DNA of 22,194 nt from Candidatus Aminicenantota bacterium (GTDB lineage Bacteria > Acidobacteriota > Aminicenantia > S016-38). The notes beneath the pieces are model-generated. The model saw only the letters and a program-made list of their open reading frames with translations. It was not told the origin of the DNA and ran no database searches. The stretch spans positions 1 to 22,194 of the forward strand of contig JAMOUL010000358.1 in the NCBI GenBank assembly GCA_027062035.1, in the 5' to 3' direction. The translations under genes and the position numbers were made by a program. Below, one piece after another: positions 15,052 to 22,194 of this stretch (position 1 is its first letter; every line of letters starts with the position of its first letter).

Positions 15052-16019
15052 TTATTAAACCTGAAATAAATGACGTCTCCGTCCTGCACCGTATAGTCCC
15101 TACCCTCAAGTCTCAATTCACCGGAAGTTTTAAGTCCTGACCATCCTCCAGCTTCCACAAACTTCTCCCAGCTGGCCACTTCCGCTCTAATAAACCCCCG
15201 GGCAATGTCTGTGTGAACCTTACCTGCAGCCTCAAGAGCTGAGGTTCCCCTTCTAACTTCCCATGCCCTTGTTTCCTTTTCACTGGGTGTGTAAAAGACG
15301 ATAAGGTCGAGAACCTGAAAGGCCTTTGCCAGGAATTTCTCACTCCTGAGCTCTGCTATTCCAAATTCTTCCATAAGTTCCCTTCTTTCCTCTTCTGACG
15401 AATTAATAAGTTCAAGCTCTGTCCTTGCATCCAGGGCAAATGCCCCCCTCATCCTGCCAGAAACCTTCTCCATTTCCCTTCCCCACCTCTGTACCTCCTC
15501 AAAATCGCAATTTATAACATGAATTATCGGTTTTAACGATAAAAGGCCAAGACCCCTGAGATAGTCCACTTCATCCATTTCCTGACGAAGAGACCGGCCC
15601 TTCTCCAGTATGGATTTTACTTCTTCGAAAAAGGCTATTTCCCTCTCAATCTCCCTGTCCTTTTTCCTGGAATAATCTTTTTTTAGCCGTTCCAGCCTGC
15701 CCGAAACCGTCTCAAGGTCCTTCTCTACAAACTCCTCCTCAACTTCTTTAATTATGGAAAGGGGATCCTCCGCTCTTATAACGTGAAGAAGCGCATCTCC
15801 TCCTCTCATCTCATTAAGTTCTTCCCTTGCAGGGGGATCAACAAATGCAAGGCTTATCGGGGTTTTCTTTTTTGAACCTGCTACTTTACCCACCGCCTCC
15901 AGCCTGGGGTCCGGAACATGAACCATTGCCAGATGTTTTTGTTTTTCACCTATACCGGTAAGGAGTTGAAAAAAGGTTGTTTTTCCTGTCTGGGGTTCCC
16001 CGAATATTACAAATTTCAT
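15048..16019 (-). CDS. Divergent YchF/Obg-like P-loop NTPase with TGS domain
   Basis: A 323-residue YchF relative, shorter than the usual 360 or so. The P-loop is GEPQTGKT (7-14). The G3 motif, normally DxAG as in FVDIAGL, reads FVDPPARE (about 59-66), so the conserved Gly is lost; the G4 region reads INCDFEE (169-175), similar to the NxxE of YchF. A Lys/Glu-rich coiled-coil insertion spans about 95-150, as in YchF. The C-terminal TGS domain (244-323) is strongly YchF-like: AWEVRRGTSALEAAGKVHTD, GFIRAEV, LRLEGRDYTVQDGDVIYFRFN. YchF/OLA1 proteins bind ATP and contact ribosomes; here the changed G3 makes hydrolysis uncertain. ATGA overlaps link it to metG upstream and tgt downstream. Whether a standard YchF exists elsewhere in the genome cannot be seen. 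Confidence 0.85.
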   Translation of the reverse strand: MKFVIFGEPQTGKTTFFQLLTGIGEKQKHLAMVHVPDPRLEAVGKVAGSKKKTPISLAFVDPPAREELNEMRGGDALLHVIRAEDPLSIIKEVEEEFVEKDLETVSGRLERLKKDYSRKKDREIEREIAFFEEVKSILEKGRSLRQEMDEVDYLRGLGLLSLKPIIHVINCDFEEVQRWGREMEKVSGRMRGAFALDARTELELINSSEEERRELMEEFGIAELRSEKFLAKAFQVLDLIVFYTPSEKETRAWEVRRGTSALEAAGKVHTDIARGFIRAEVASWEKFVEAGGWSGLKTSGELRLEGRDYTVQDGDVIYFRFNK

Positions 16020-17878
16020 CTTACGACGGTGCCAGGGGGAACTTCATCCGGGATCTGAAGAATGTAAGGTCTGCCATCCACATCTGCGGCAAGAAGCATA
16101 CCCTGGGACTCGTGTCCCCTTATTCGGGCAGGCTTAAGGTTTGTAACCACCACTATCTTTTTACCCAGAAGTTCCTCAGGCTTATAATACTGTCTCAACC
16201 CTGCTACCAGCTGTCTTTCATGATCTCCCATATCGACCTTTAAAATGTACAATTTGTTGGCGTTCTCTGCTTCCTTGACTTCTATAATCTTCCCTACCTT
16301 TAATCCCATGTTAAAGAAGTCTTCAATGGTTACATAAGTTTTTTCTTCCTTTTTTTCCTCCATTTTTATCTCCTCCTTAAAGAAATCTTCCTTTTCCACC
16401 CTCGGGAAAATCTTACCCGCTTCCTTTATTTTTAATCCTTCCTTATAGGCCTCCCAGGTAAAATCAATACCCTCTCCCCCAATAGCTTTCAGTATCTTCC
16501 CGGTAGATCTGGGCATAACAGGATAAACATACCTGGAAGCACAGAATAGTGCCCTCAACGCAGTAAGAAGGATACGGGAAGTTCTCTGGGGTTCCTTCTT
16601 TCCGAGCCTCCAGGGCTCTGTCTCCACAAGGTACTTGTTTATAGACCGAAGGTAATCCCAGAGCAGCGATAACCCTCTGGAGAATTGATAATTATCATAT
16701 GCAGCTTCCACCTCTGAATTCATCCGTTCCCATTCCTCTCTCATCTTTCTGTCCGGATCCTGTTCGGGTCCGGGAGATGGAAGAACTCCATCGAAATATT
16801 TCAGGGCCATGGTGGTGGTTCTGGACACTATATTTCCCAGCTCATTGGCAAGGTCAGCATTGTACCTCTCAAGAAAAGACTCATGGGAAAAATTCCCGTC
16901 CTGTCCTATAGGTGTCTCCCTCAGCAGAAAATACCTTACAGCATCCTCTCCGAAGGCCTCTATAAGTATTTTCGGGTCCAGGACATTCCCGATGTGTTTG
17001 GACATTTTCCTTTTATTAACCAGCCACCATCCGTGGGAAAGGATTTTTTCGGGTAGTTCATAACCGGCGGCCATCAGAAATGCAGGCCAGTAAACCGCAT
17101 GGAAGATTATAATATCCTTTCCAATTATATGGAGATCCGCGGGCCAGTATCTGGAAAATTTGTCTCTTAAACCGGTTATATAATTAAAAAGGGCATCAAA
17201 CCATACATAAATTACATGTTTTGGATCGGAGGGAACCCTTATTCCCCATCCTATAGTCGTCCTGGTTATGCTCAGATCCTTAAGACCTGCCTCAACAAAG
17301 CTCACCACTTTGTTCATCATGGAAGAAGGCTGTACAAAATCGGGATTGCTTTTATAAAAATCAAGAAGGGGTTTCTGGAATTCTGAAAGTTTGAAGAAGT
17401 AATTTTCTTCTGTTATAAATTCCGTCTTTCCTCCACAGTCAGGGCATATTTTTACTCCTTCTTCCTCCGGAGCATCGTCCGGAACAAAGCTTTCACAGTT
17501 ATAACAATACCACCCGCTATAGCTACCCTTGTAGATGTATCCCTTCGATTTAAGGCTTTCAAATATCTCTGCCACCTTCTTCTCGTGGAAATCCATGGTA
17601 GTTCTTATGAAGAAATCGTACTCTATGTTCAGCTGCTTCCATAACCTTTCAAAGTGCACCACCATTTCATCTGCCAGTTGCCTGGGTGTTTTTCCCTGAG
17701 CTTTTGCGGCCTTCTCTATTTTTCCCCCGTGTTCATCCGTTCCTGTAAGATAAAAAACATCATAACCTTTAAGCTTTTTATATCTTGCAATAACATCTCC
17801 GATAACTGTAGTATAAGCATGGCCCAGGTGGGGTTTTCCGTTTACGTAATAGATAGGAGTGGTAACATAAAATTTCAT
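16016..17878 (-). CDS. metG: Methionyl-tRNA synthetase with C-terminal tRNA-binding domain
   Basis: A 620-residue class I synthetase charging tRNA-Met. The N-terminal catalytic domain has YYVNGKPHLGHAY (HIGH motif, about 9-21), LTGTDEHGGKI and a zinc-knuckle pair CYNCESF and CPDCGG (about 123-149). The KMSKS signature is KRKMSKHIGNVLDP near residue 291. An alpha-helical anticodon-binding region follows (about 340-480), then a charged linker and an EMAPII-like OB-fold domain (about 513-620: GKIIEVKEAENANKLYILKVD, NLKPARIRGHESQGMLLAA) that aids dimerisation and tRNA binding. It overlaps larC upstream by ATGA and the YchF-like gene downstream by ATGA, forming a tight operon. Confidence 0.97.
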   Translation of the reverse strand: MKFYVTTPIYYVNGKPHLGHAYTTVIGDVIARYKKLKGYDVFYLTGTDEHGGKIEKAAKAQGKTPRQLADEMVVHFERLWKQLNIEYDFFIRTTMDFHEKKVAEIFESLKSKGYIYKGSYSGWYCYNCESFVPDDAPEEEGVKICPDCGGKTEFITEENYFFKLSEFQKPLLDFYKSNPDFVQPSSMMNKVVSFVEAGLKDLSITRTTIGWGIRVPSDPKHVIYVWFDALFNYITGLRDKFSRYWPADLHIIGKDIIIFHAVYWPAFLMAAGYELPEKILSHGWWLVNKRKMSKHIGNVLDPKILIEAFGEDAVRYFLLRETPIGQDGNFSHESFLERYNADLANELGNIVSRTTTMALKYFDGVLPSPGPEQDPDRKMREEWERMNSEVEAAYDNYQFSRGLSLLWDYLRSINKYLVETEPWRLGKKEPQRTSRILLTALRALFCASRYVYPVMPRSTGKILKAIGGEGIDFTWEAYKEGLKIKEAGKIFPRVEKEDFFKEEIKMEEKKEEKTYVTIEDFFNMGLKVGKIIEVKEAENANKLYILKVDMGDHERQLVAGLRQYYKPEELLGKKIVVVTNLKPARIRGHESQGMLLAADVDGRPYILQIPDEVPPGTVVR

Positions 17879-19026
17879 CTTTTCCTCCAGGCTTCAAGAA
17901 TCATGAAATACGCTTCCTTAACTGATATTTTAAGCCTCTTTGCAAGCTCCTGGCAAGAGGAGAATTCAGGAAGGGCATTTACAGGGGTATCTTCCAGGAA
18001 AGAGACTTTAACCCTGGCCCTGAAGCCGTTAATATTAATTTCTTCTATTTTTCTTTCAAGTTCAATTCTCTCCTTGATGCTATATCTTACACCAATGGTG
18101 GTGGTATTCAGGAATAAAGCCTTTGCTATTTCCTCCAGCCTCTCCGGCCTGGCAATTATTTTTATAAGAATTCCCGGCCTGCCCTTCTTCATATAAACAG
18201 GTACAAAAAACATATCCAGGACTTTACCAGAAAGTTCCTCCCATAGAACAGAAAGAAGCTCGCCAGTTGAATCATCGATCTCTGCCTCTATTTCCACCAC
18301 CCTGCTGGAAGTTTCTCCATCCTCCAGTGCAATTACCCTTAGAAAATTGGGGTATCCAGGAAATTTCATGGAGCCCAATCCCCTCCCTTCCCCTGACAGC
18401 CTGCCCGGGGGCATGGAGCCCTCCTCTGCAAAGGCTTTTAAAATAACCGCTCCGGTAGGGGTGGTAAGTTCAGCCTCCGGGCCTGAAGAAAAAACTGATC
18501 TTCCCCTCAGGAGGCTGGCAACCGCAGGTGCAGGAACAGGAAGAAGGCCATGGGAAGTTCTGACCGTTCCTCTACCGAGGTTTACAGGGGAATGAATAAT
18601 TACCTGTGGAGAAAGTTTGTGAATCAGCCACGAAGTGACAAAAATGTCGAATATGGCGTCCCAGGAAGCCGCTTCGTGAAGATGAACCTTATCGTAACTC
18701 TTACCGTGGATTTTTCCTTCAGCTTCAAAAAGCAGACGAAAGGCCTTCAGTGCTCTTTCCTTAACTTCCTCCTCCTCATTAACCTCTGAGATTATTTCTT
18801 CTATATCCCCAAAATAAACTTCAGTAAGCCTGTCCTTTATGGTCAAATCCAGATATAAACCTGAAATTCCACCATTTTCGCCTTCGACCAATTTCACCTC
18901 CAGAGGAAACCCCCACTGATTGAGTTTATCCTGAAGTTCTCTGGAAGAAACACCCATAAGGTGTGCCAGGGACGCAACTGTCATGTCCCCGGCAATTCCC
19001 ATATGACACTGAAAATACAGCTTCAT
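17875..19026 (-). CDS. larC: Nickel-pincer cofactor synthesis protein LarC (DUF111)
   Basis: A 383-residue full-length LarC. The N-terminal part has YFQCHMGIAGDMTVASLAHLM, HLHEAASWDAIFDIF and GRGTVRTSHGLLPVPAPAV, followed by ELTTPTGAVILKAFAEE. The C-terminal part has EIDDSTGELLSVLWEEL, MKKGRPGILIKII and TTTIGVRY. LarC is the CTP-dependent nickel insertase that completes the nickel-pincer nucleotide cofactor used by LarA-type racemases. In Lactiplantibacillus plantarum it is made by a programmed frameshift; here one frame encodes the whole protein. larA, larB and larE are not in the window. The start has no Shine-Dalgarno; a good promoter ends six bases before the ATG, implying a leaderless message. 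The 3' end overlaps metG by ATGA. Confidence 0.9.
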   Translation of the reverse strand: MKLYFQCHMGIAGDMTVASLAHLMGVSSRELQDKLNQWGFPLEVKLVEGENGGISGLYLDLTIKDRLTEVYFGDIEEIISEVNEEEEVKERALKAFRLLFEAEGKIHGKSYDKVHLHEAASWDAIFDIFVTSWLIHKLSPQVIIHSPVNLGRGTVRTSHGLLPVPAPAVASLLRGRSVFSSGPEAELTTPTGAVILKAFAEEGSMPPGRLSGEGRGLGSMKFPGYPNFLRVIALEDGETSSRVVEIEAEIDDSTGELLSVLWEELSGKVLDMFFVPVYMKKGRPGILIKIIARPERLEEIAKALFLNTTTIGVRYSIKERIELERKIEEININGFRARVKVSFLEDTPVNALPEFSSCQELAKRLKISVKEAYFMILEAWRKR

Positions 19027-19032
19027 GGGATG

Positions 19033-19061
19033 AGATTATTAAAACTATCCTGTCAGGTCAA
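19033..19061 (-). promoter_or_regulatory. Sigma70-type promoter predicting a leaderless larC transcript
   Basis: On the minus strand TTGACC (19056-19061) is followed after exactly 17 bases by TAATCT (19033-19038). Only CATCCC separates this -10 box from the larC ATG, so transcription would begin at or within a base of the start codon. There is no Shine-Dalgarno. The promoter fills the 39-base gap after the DsbC-like gene and would drive the larC-metG-ychF-like-tgt-yajC-secDF operon. A short palindrome CCTGACAGG overlaps the -35 and spacer. Confidence 0.6.
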
Positions 19062-19065
19062 GTCT

Positions 19066-19839
19066 TTATTTAACGGTGGCAAGAAGCTTCTTCAAAGCTT
19101 CCATATCTGCACCCGGAACTCTTTCCCCATTATCAAGGATAAAGGTCGGTACTCCGTTAATGTTCAGTTTCTGTGCAATAAGATCTGTCTTTTTAAGTAC
19201 GTTTTCTCCTTTATCACATTTTTCCTTTTCAGGCTTGGCTGTCTTTTCCCATGCCTTTGCGAGATAGGTATCAAGGCTCAGGCCTTTGCATATGGCTACA
19301 CTTGCAAGGTCCCAGCCGTTGGGTCTGTGAACGGGATAAAAGAGGACCTTCAAAATCACATTGCTATCTTTAACGATCTGCTTTATCTGTTTCTCGGCCT
19401 TGGCACAATAGGGACATACCGGGTCGGTAAACATATATAATGTTCTTTTAGCTGTGGATGAAGGTTTATACGTCATTACCACAAGATTCTCTATCTGGGG
19501 AATGAGGTTTTTAAATTCCTTTTTAATTAAAGCCATTTGCCTGGCCCTCACCTTGCTGAAAATATCCCTGGTAACATCTTTACCTTCTCTAAAAAGTTCT
19601 CCTATTATGACAAAGTTCTTCCCTACATAAAGGGGATAATACTTTCCTCCGGCCTTTACTATAAGCTGACATAGACCTTCCACTTCTACCTTCGAAGCGA
19701 TTTCAGCAGGGGGAAATTTGGGGATGTGCTTTTTCACCGTTTCCATGGTAACTCCTGCGCAGGCTCCCTTGGTGACCTTAGGGAACAATGGGGCAAGAAA
19801 TACCGCAATAACCAGAATTGCAAAAAGTTTTTTCTTCAT
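19066..19839 (-). CDS. Periplasmic DsbC/DsbG-like thiol:disulfide interchange protein
   Basis: A 257-residue secreted protein. Residues 1-24 look like a Sec signal peptide (MKKK, a hydrophobic core, then KVTKG-A), without a lipobox. Residues about 45-85 resemble the small N-terminal dimerisation domain of DsbC. The thioredoxin-fold domain follows, with MFTDPVCPYCAKAEKQI (CPYC active site at 142-145) and the cis-Pro loop GVPTFIL (Pro231). DsbC-type proteins isomerise wrong disulfides in the periplasm, kept reduced by DsbD. Extra cysteines at 27, 57, 184 and 208 could form structural disulfides. I chose the ATG at 19837-19839 because AAGGAGG lies eight bases upstream; an in-frame TTG at 19885-19887 is really part of the -35 box. 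It is probably a single-gene unit. Confidence 0.88.
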   Translation of the reverse strand: MKKKLFAILVIAVFLAPLFPKVTKGACAGVTMETVKKHIPKFPPAEIASKVEVEGLCQLIVKAGGKYYPLYVGKNFVIIGELFREGKDVTRDIFSKVRARQMALIKKEFKNLIPQIENLVVMTYKPSSTAKRTLYMFTDPVCPYCAKAEKQIKQIVKDSNVILKVLFYPVHRPNGWDLASVAICKGLSLDTYLAKAWEKTAKPEKEKCDKGENVLKKTDLIAQKLNINGVPTFILDNGERVPGADMEALKKLLATVK

Positions 19840-19859
19840 AATTGCTACCTCCTTGGTAA

Positions 19860-19887
19860 ATTTTATCAGAAATTCCTTCAGGGTCAA
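19860..19887 (-). promoter_or_regulatory. Sigma70-type promoter of the DsbC-like gene
   Basis: On the minus strand TTGACC (19882-19887) is followed after 16 bases by TAAAAT (19860-19865), with an extended TG directly upstream (TGATAAAAT). The start site would fall just before the AAGGAGG at 19848-19854 that serves the ATG at 19839. It sits in the 123-base gap after the RsbU-like gene; the rest of that gap is AT-rich with no clear hairpin. Confidence 0.6.
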
Positions 19888-19962
19888 ATAATCGTGTAAA
19901 CTAATCGGAATTACCTGTCTGTTAAAAGATCTACCTTATTATTTTTTAAATGGGGTATTTTT

Positions 19963-21189
19963 TTAAACTCTTTTAACTATTAAAAATGTAAGATCATCTT
20001 CAACAGTGTATTCCTTAACAAATTCAAGTATATATGAGGAAATCTCTTCGGGACCTTTTTCTTTCATTGAGAGGATCATGGATTTAAGGACTTCCCTTCC
20101 GAGTTCTTTCCCACCCTTCGATGCCTCTGAAAGCCCGTCGGTATACATAAAGAGAACATCTCCCCTCCCCATCTTCTCCCTTCCAACGGAATAATTGTTC
20201 TCCATAATCCCCAGGACCATTCCTCCCTCACTGAGTTCGACTACTTCATTTCCCTTTACCAGAATAGGGGGGTTGTGGCCTGCATTGGAATAAAGGATAT
20301 CCCCTGTTGCTGGATCTATCAGTGTAAGGAAGAAGGTTATGAAGCTCAAACCCTCTGTATTCTTCATTGTGATAAGATTAAGCTCCTTCATCACAACTTC
20401 CAGACTTGAAGGATAAAAACTAACTATAGCCCTCAAGGAAGACTGGATGGAAGCCATAAGAAGAGCTGCAGGGATACCTTTTCCTGCCACGTCCCCTATT
20501 GCCAGCAAGTATTTATCCCCCATTTCAAACACATCGTAATAATCTCCTCCCACATATCTGGAAGGAATGCTCTTGCCAGCAACCTGAAAGCCCTCTATTT
20601 TTATTTCCCCGGGAAGAAGGTTCTGCTGAATTTCCCTGGCGATCTCCAGCTCCCTTTCGAGACGGTGTCGCTCGACAGTTTCCCTGTGGAAAAGGATATT
20701 TTCATAGGCGAGAAGGGTGATCTGAAATAACGCCTTTATATAATTCTGATTTTCGGGAGTCAATTTGTTGGAATCGGAAAATGACACAGCAAGGAAATTA
20801 TCCTGAAGGCTTAACAAATGATTTATTCCCTTTTCCCTGAAAAGAAGGGCTGTCTGTTCCGATGCTATGGTAAGCTCAAGGATCGCCCCGAAACCAAAAC
20901 TATCGAGAAGCTCCTTGATATCTTCCCTGCCCTTTTCCAGTGCCTCTCTCAAATGAGGGGAAAGTTTTATTCCCTTTGAAATTACGTAAACATGCTTTTT
21001 TGCCCTTACTCTCAGTATACACCGGGAAATTCCGGTCTGCCCCATAGCGGTGGAAAGAAAGGTTTTAAATAACCTCTCCTCATCAAAAACCCTTATAATT
21101 TGCCTGGCATACTGAAGAAAGTTTTCAAGTTCATACTGTTTAAGCTGGAGAGCCTTTTTTAATTTTTCAATTTCTTCCCGATTCTCCAC
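19963..21189 (-). CDS. PP2C-family SpoIIE/RsbU-like serine phosphatase with GAF-like sensory domain
   Basis: About 408 residues. An N-terminal coiled coil (about 5-30) leads into a GAF-like domain (about 30-168). A helical linker with REIQQNLLP joins it to the SpoIIE-type PP2M phosphatase domain (193-end). Metal ligands are visible as VGGDYYD (Asp near 217), IGDVAGKG (near 234), YTDGLSEA (near 352) and EDDLTFL (near 399). Such enzymes remove phosphate from a STAS-domain antagonist to switch a partner-switching pathway; the signal may be a ligand or redox cue sensed by the GAF-like domain. The gene overlaps the RsbW-like gene by about 31 bases. Start choice is GTG at 21187-21189, seven bases after GAGG; the adjacent TTG (21192) is possible. 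Confidence 0.9.
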   Translation of the reverse strand: MENREEIEKLKKALQLKQYELENFLQYARQIIRVFDEERLFKTFLSTAMGQTGISRCILRVRAKKHVYVISKGIKLSPHLREALEKGREDIKELLDSFGFGAILELTIASEQTALLFREKGINHLLSLQDNFLAVSFSDSNKLTPENQNYIKALFQITLLAYENILFHRETVERHRLERELEIAREIQQNLLPGEIKIEGFQVAGKSIPSRYVGGDYYDVFEMGDKYLLAIGDVAGKGIPAALLMASIQSSLRAIVSFYPSSLEVVMKELNLITMKNTEGLSFITFFLTLIDPATGDILYSNAGHNPPILVKGNEVVELSEGGMVLGIMENNYSVGREKMGRGDVLFMYTDGLSEASKGGKELGREVLKSMILSMKEKGPEEISSYILEFVKEYTVEDDLTFLIVKRV

Positions 21190-21572
21190 CAATTCACCTC
21201 TCCTTGCCTTCCAAACTCCACCGAGTCAGATGACTTCCTGATTATTTCCAGTCCAAAACCACCTTTCTTTCTCTCTTTAATCTTTCTTTGAATATCAAAC
21301 TTTTCTTCTGGAATCTCCACAGGTTTTCCCCCGAATCTGAATTCCACCTCAATTCTTTCAGGAAAAATTTTCCATTCGATCTCAATCCATTGATCCTGTT
21401 TTCCTTCATAGGAGTGCCTTATTATATTGGTCAGGACTTCTTCAACTGCATAGGAAAAAAGGCTGGCCTCCCTATTACCCATAGAATATTCTCTCAAAAG
21501 CCTGGCTGTAAAGTTTGATATTGCGGGTATAAACAAATAGGAACTGGGCACCTTAAGGATAACTTCAGGCAT
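21159..21572 (-). CDS. RsbW/SpoIIAB-like anti-sigma factor kinase (HATPase_c_2)
   Basis: A 137-residue GHKL ATPase protein. The N box is FSYAVEEVLTNIIRHSYEG (about 40-58, with Glu and Asn ligands), and the G box is KERKKGGFGLEIIRKSSD (about 100-117), which is normal for the RsbW/SpoIIAB and BtrW-like serine kinases. The usual DxGxG motif is altered to EFRFGGKPV. These proteins bind and inactivate a sigma factor or another target and phosphorylate a STAS antagonist. The start overlaps the STAS gene by 8 bases, and its end overlaps the phosphatase gene, so the three are translated together. No sigma factor gene is seen, so the target is unknown. Confidence 0.88.
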   Translation of the reverse strand: MPEVILKVPSSYLFIPAISNFTARLLREYSMGNREASLFSYAVEEVLTNIIRHSYEGKQDQWIEIEWKIFPERIEVEFRFGGKPVEIPEEKFDIQRKIKERKKGGFGLEIIRKSSDSVEFGRQGEVNWWRIGKKLKN

Positions 21573-21912
21573 TCTCTAAAAATTTCTCCGCTTTATCCAG
21601 GCCGGGGAAAAATCTGTAGACCTTTGTGAATCCCAGAAGATCAAATATTTCATAAACTCCGGGATTGGTACAGCATATTACTATATCCCCGTTCTTCTCC
21701 CTTACTTCTTCTATATAGCCTATAAGAACCCCCAGTCCAGCTGAAGATATATATTCCAGCCTCGAACAATCAATAATGATTTTAACCTTTCCCTTCTTTA
21801 TTGCATCTGCAATTGCCTCATCGAAATCTTCCACTGTTAATGGATCAATCCTTCCGATGGGTTTTATCACGAAAACATTCTTTTTTTCGTTTTTTTCTAT
21901 CTTAAGCTCCAT
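21565..21912 (-). CDS. STAS-domain anti-sigma factor antagonist (RsbV/SpoIIAA-like)
   Basis: A 115-residue single STAS domain. The pattern GRIDPLTVEDFDEAI, VKIIIDCSRLEYISSAGLGVLI and a C-terminal amphipathic helix is typical. The phosphorylatable serine sits in the YISSAGLG motif at about residues 54-61. Unphosphorylated, such proteins bind the RsbW-like kinase and free its target. It begins inside the last codons of ndk (11-base overlap) and overlaps the RsbW-like gene by 8 bases, so the whole set is one operon. The upstream GGAGAT within ndk can act as Shine-Dalgarno. Confidence 0.92.
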   Translation of the reverse strand: MELKIEKNEKKNVFVIKPIGRIDPLTVEDFDEAIADAIKKGKVKIIIDCSRLEYISSAGLGVLIGYIEEVREKNGDIVICCTNPGVYEIFDLLGFTKVYRFFPGLDKAEKFLENA

Positions 21913-22194
21913 TTTCTATCTCCATTTCAGAAAAGAAAAATCCTATTTCGAAGGACGCTGATTCATGCGAGTCTGAACCATGAACTGCATTGTTCTGAAT
22001 GTTTGTCCCGTACAATTTCCTTATAGTCCCTTCCTCTGCTTTAGCTGGATCCGTGGCCCCCATTATATTCCTCCATCTTTCTATCACATTTTCGCCTGAT
22101 AGCACCATAACTATAATTGGGCCTGACGACATGTATTCTGTAAGTTCTTCGTAAAAAAATTTGCCCCTGTGTACATAATAAAATCTTCCCGCCT
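21902..22194 (-). CDS. ndk: Nucleoside diphosphate kinase, 5'-truncated
   Basis: The frame runs off the right edge, and about the last 97 residues are visible, the C-terminal two thirds of an NDK. In order: FYYVHRGKFFYEELTEYMSSG, then GPIIVMVLSGENVIERWR, MGATDPAKAEEGTIRKLYG, and NAVHGSDSHESASFEI with the catalytic, phosphorylated His. NDK moves the gamma phosphate between nucleoside triphosphates and diphosphates. The ATG at 22130-22132 is internal, not the start. It leads into the STAS gene with an 11-base overlap, which ties the partner-switching set to a housekeeping promoter outside the window. Confidence 0.95.
   Translation of the reverse strand, partial: AGRFYYVHRGKFFYEELTEYMSSGPIIVMVLSGENVIERWRNIMGATDPAKAEEGTIRKLYGTNIQNNAVHGSDSHESASFEIGFFFSEMEIENGA

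Noticed and set aside
17654..18196. 180-codon plus-strand open frame across the metG-larC junction
   Set aside because: Antisense to two well-supported genes, with no family motif and no ribosome-binding site of note.
17875..19026. Programmed frameshift in larC as in Lactiplantibacillus
   Set aside because: A single frame covers both N- and C-terminal LarC motifs, so no frameshift is needed.
19840..19887. Longer N-terminus for the DsbC-like protein from the TTG at 19885-19887
   Set aside because: That TTG is the first half of a -35 box TTGACC, and a strong AAGGAGG plus signal peptide mark the ATG at 19839.
19888..19962. Intrinsic terminator after the RsbU-like gene
   Set aside because: The gap is AT-rich with A and T runs but I find no stable GC-containing stem.

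Overview
The window reads as a compact, almost gene-saturated stretch of chromosome from a Gram-negative (diderm) bacterium. The signs of an outer membrane are an LPS heptosyltransferase and a complete TonB-ExbB-ExbD set. Proteins are rich in Lys, Glu and Ile, many Arg codons are AGA/AGG, and genes overlap or abut, which would fit a thermophilic or streamlined lineage. The TonB has a run of 11 prolines after 'AAFLA' and the SecF carries a helical insert in its periplasmic domain. Both remind me of Acidobacteriota/Aminicenantia-like genomes, but that placement is low-confidence inference. No rRNA, tRNA, CRISPR array, insertion sequence or prophage is visible, and no stretch over 300 bases lacks a gene.

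Layout, left to right. A 5'-truncated heptosyltransferase (+, 2-781) converges, with a 21-base overlap, on a minus-strand run made of an NSAR/OSBS-type enolase-superfamily enzyme (761-1873), a GNAT acyltransferase (1843-2601) and a class II amidotransferase-like protein lacking its nucleophile (2622-3383). Next come mraY (3424-4515) and, overlapping it by an ATGA, a 1191-residue fusion of MurG, a small beta-rich domain, MurJ and HEAT-like repeats (4512-8087). A lipid kinase (+, 8123-8968) diverges from the fusion across 35 bases. Its stop codon touches the stop codon of exbD on the other strand.

From 8969 to the right edge everything is on the minus strand. In transcription order: ndk (truncated), an RsbV/RsbW/RsbU-like partner-switching set, a periplasmic DsbC-like thiol protein with its own promoter, then larC, metG, a YchF-like P-loop protein, tgt and yajC chained by ATGA overlaps, then secD, secF, and tonB-exbB-exbD behind another promoter.

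The centrepiece is the cell-wall pair. MraY makes lipid I, the MurG domain makes lipid II and the MurJ domain is the lipid II flippase, so three consecutive steps of the lipid-linked peptidoglycan cycle are encoded by two translationally coupled genes, with synthesis and flipping on one polypeptide. Other points to check are a tRNA-guanine transglycosylase without its zinc site, a YchF relative with an altered G3 motif, a likely pseudo-amidotransferase, a GNAT/NSAR pair suggesting D- to L-amino acid conversion, a promoter geometry predicting a leaderless larC mRNA, and a 12-bp inverted repeat placed inside the end of the lipid kinase gene.
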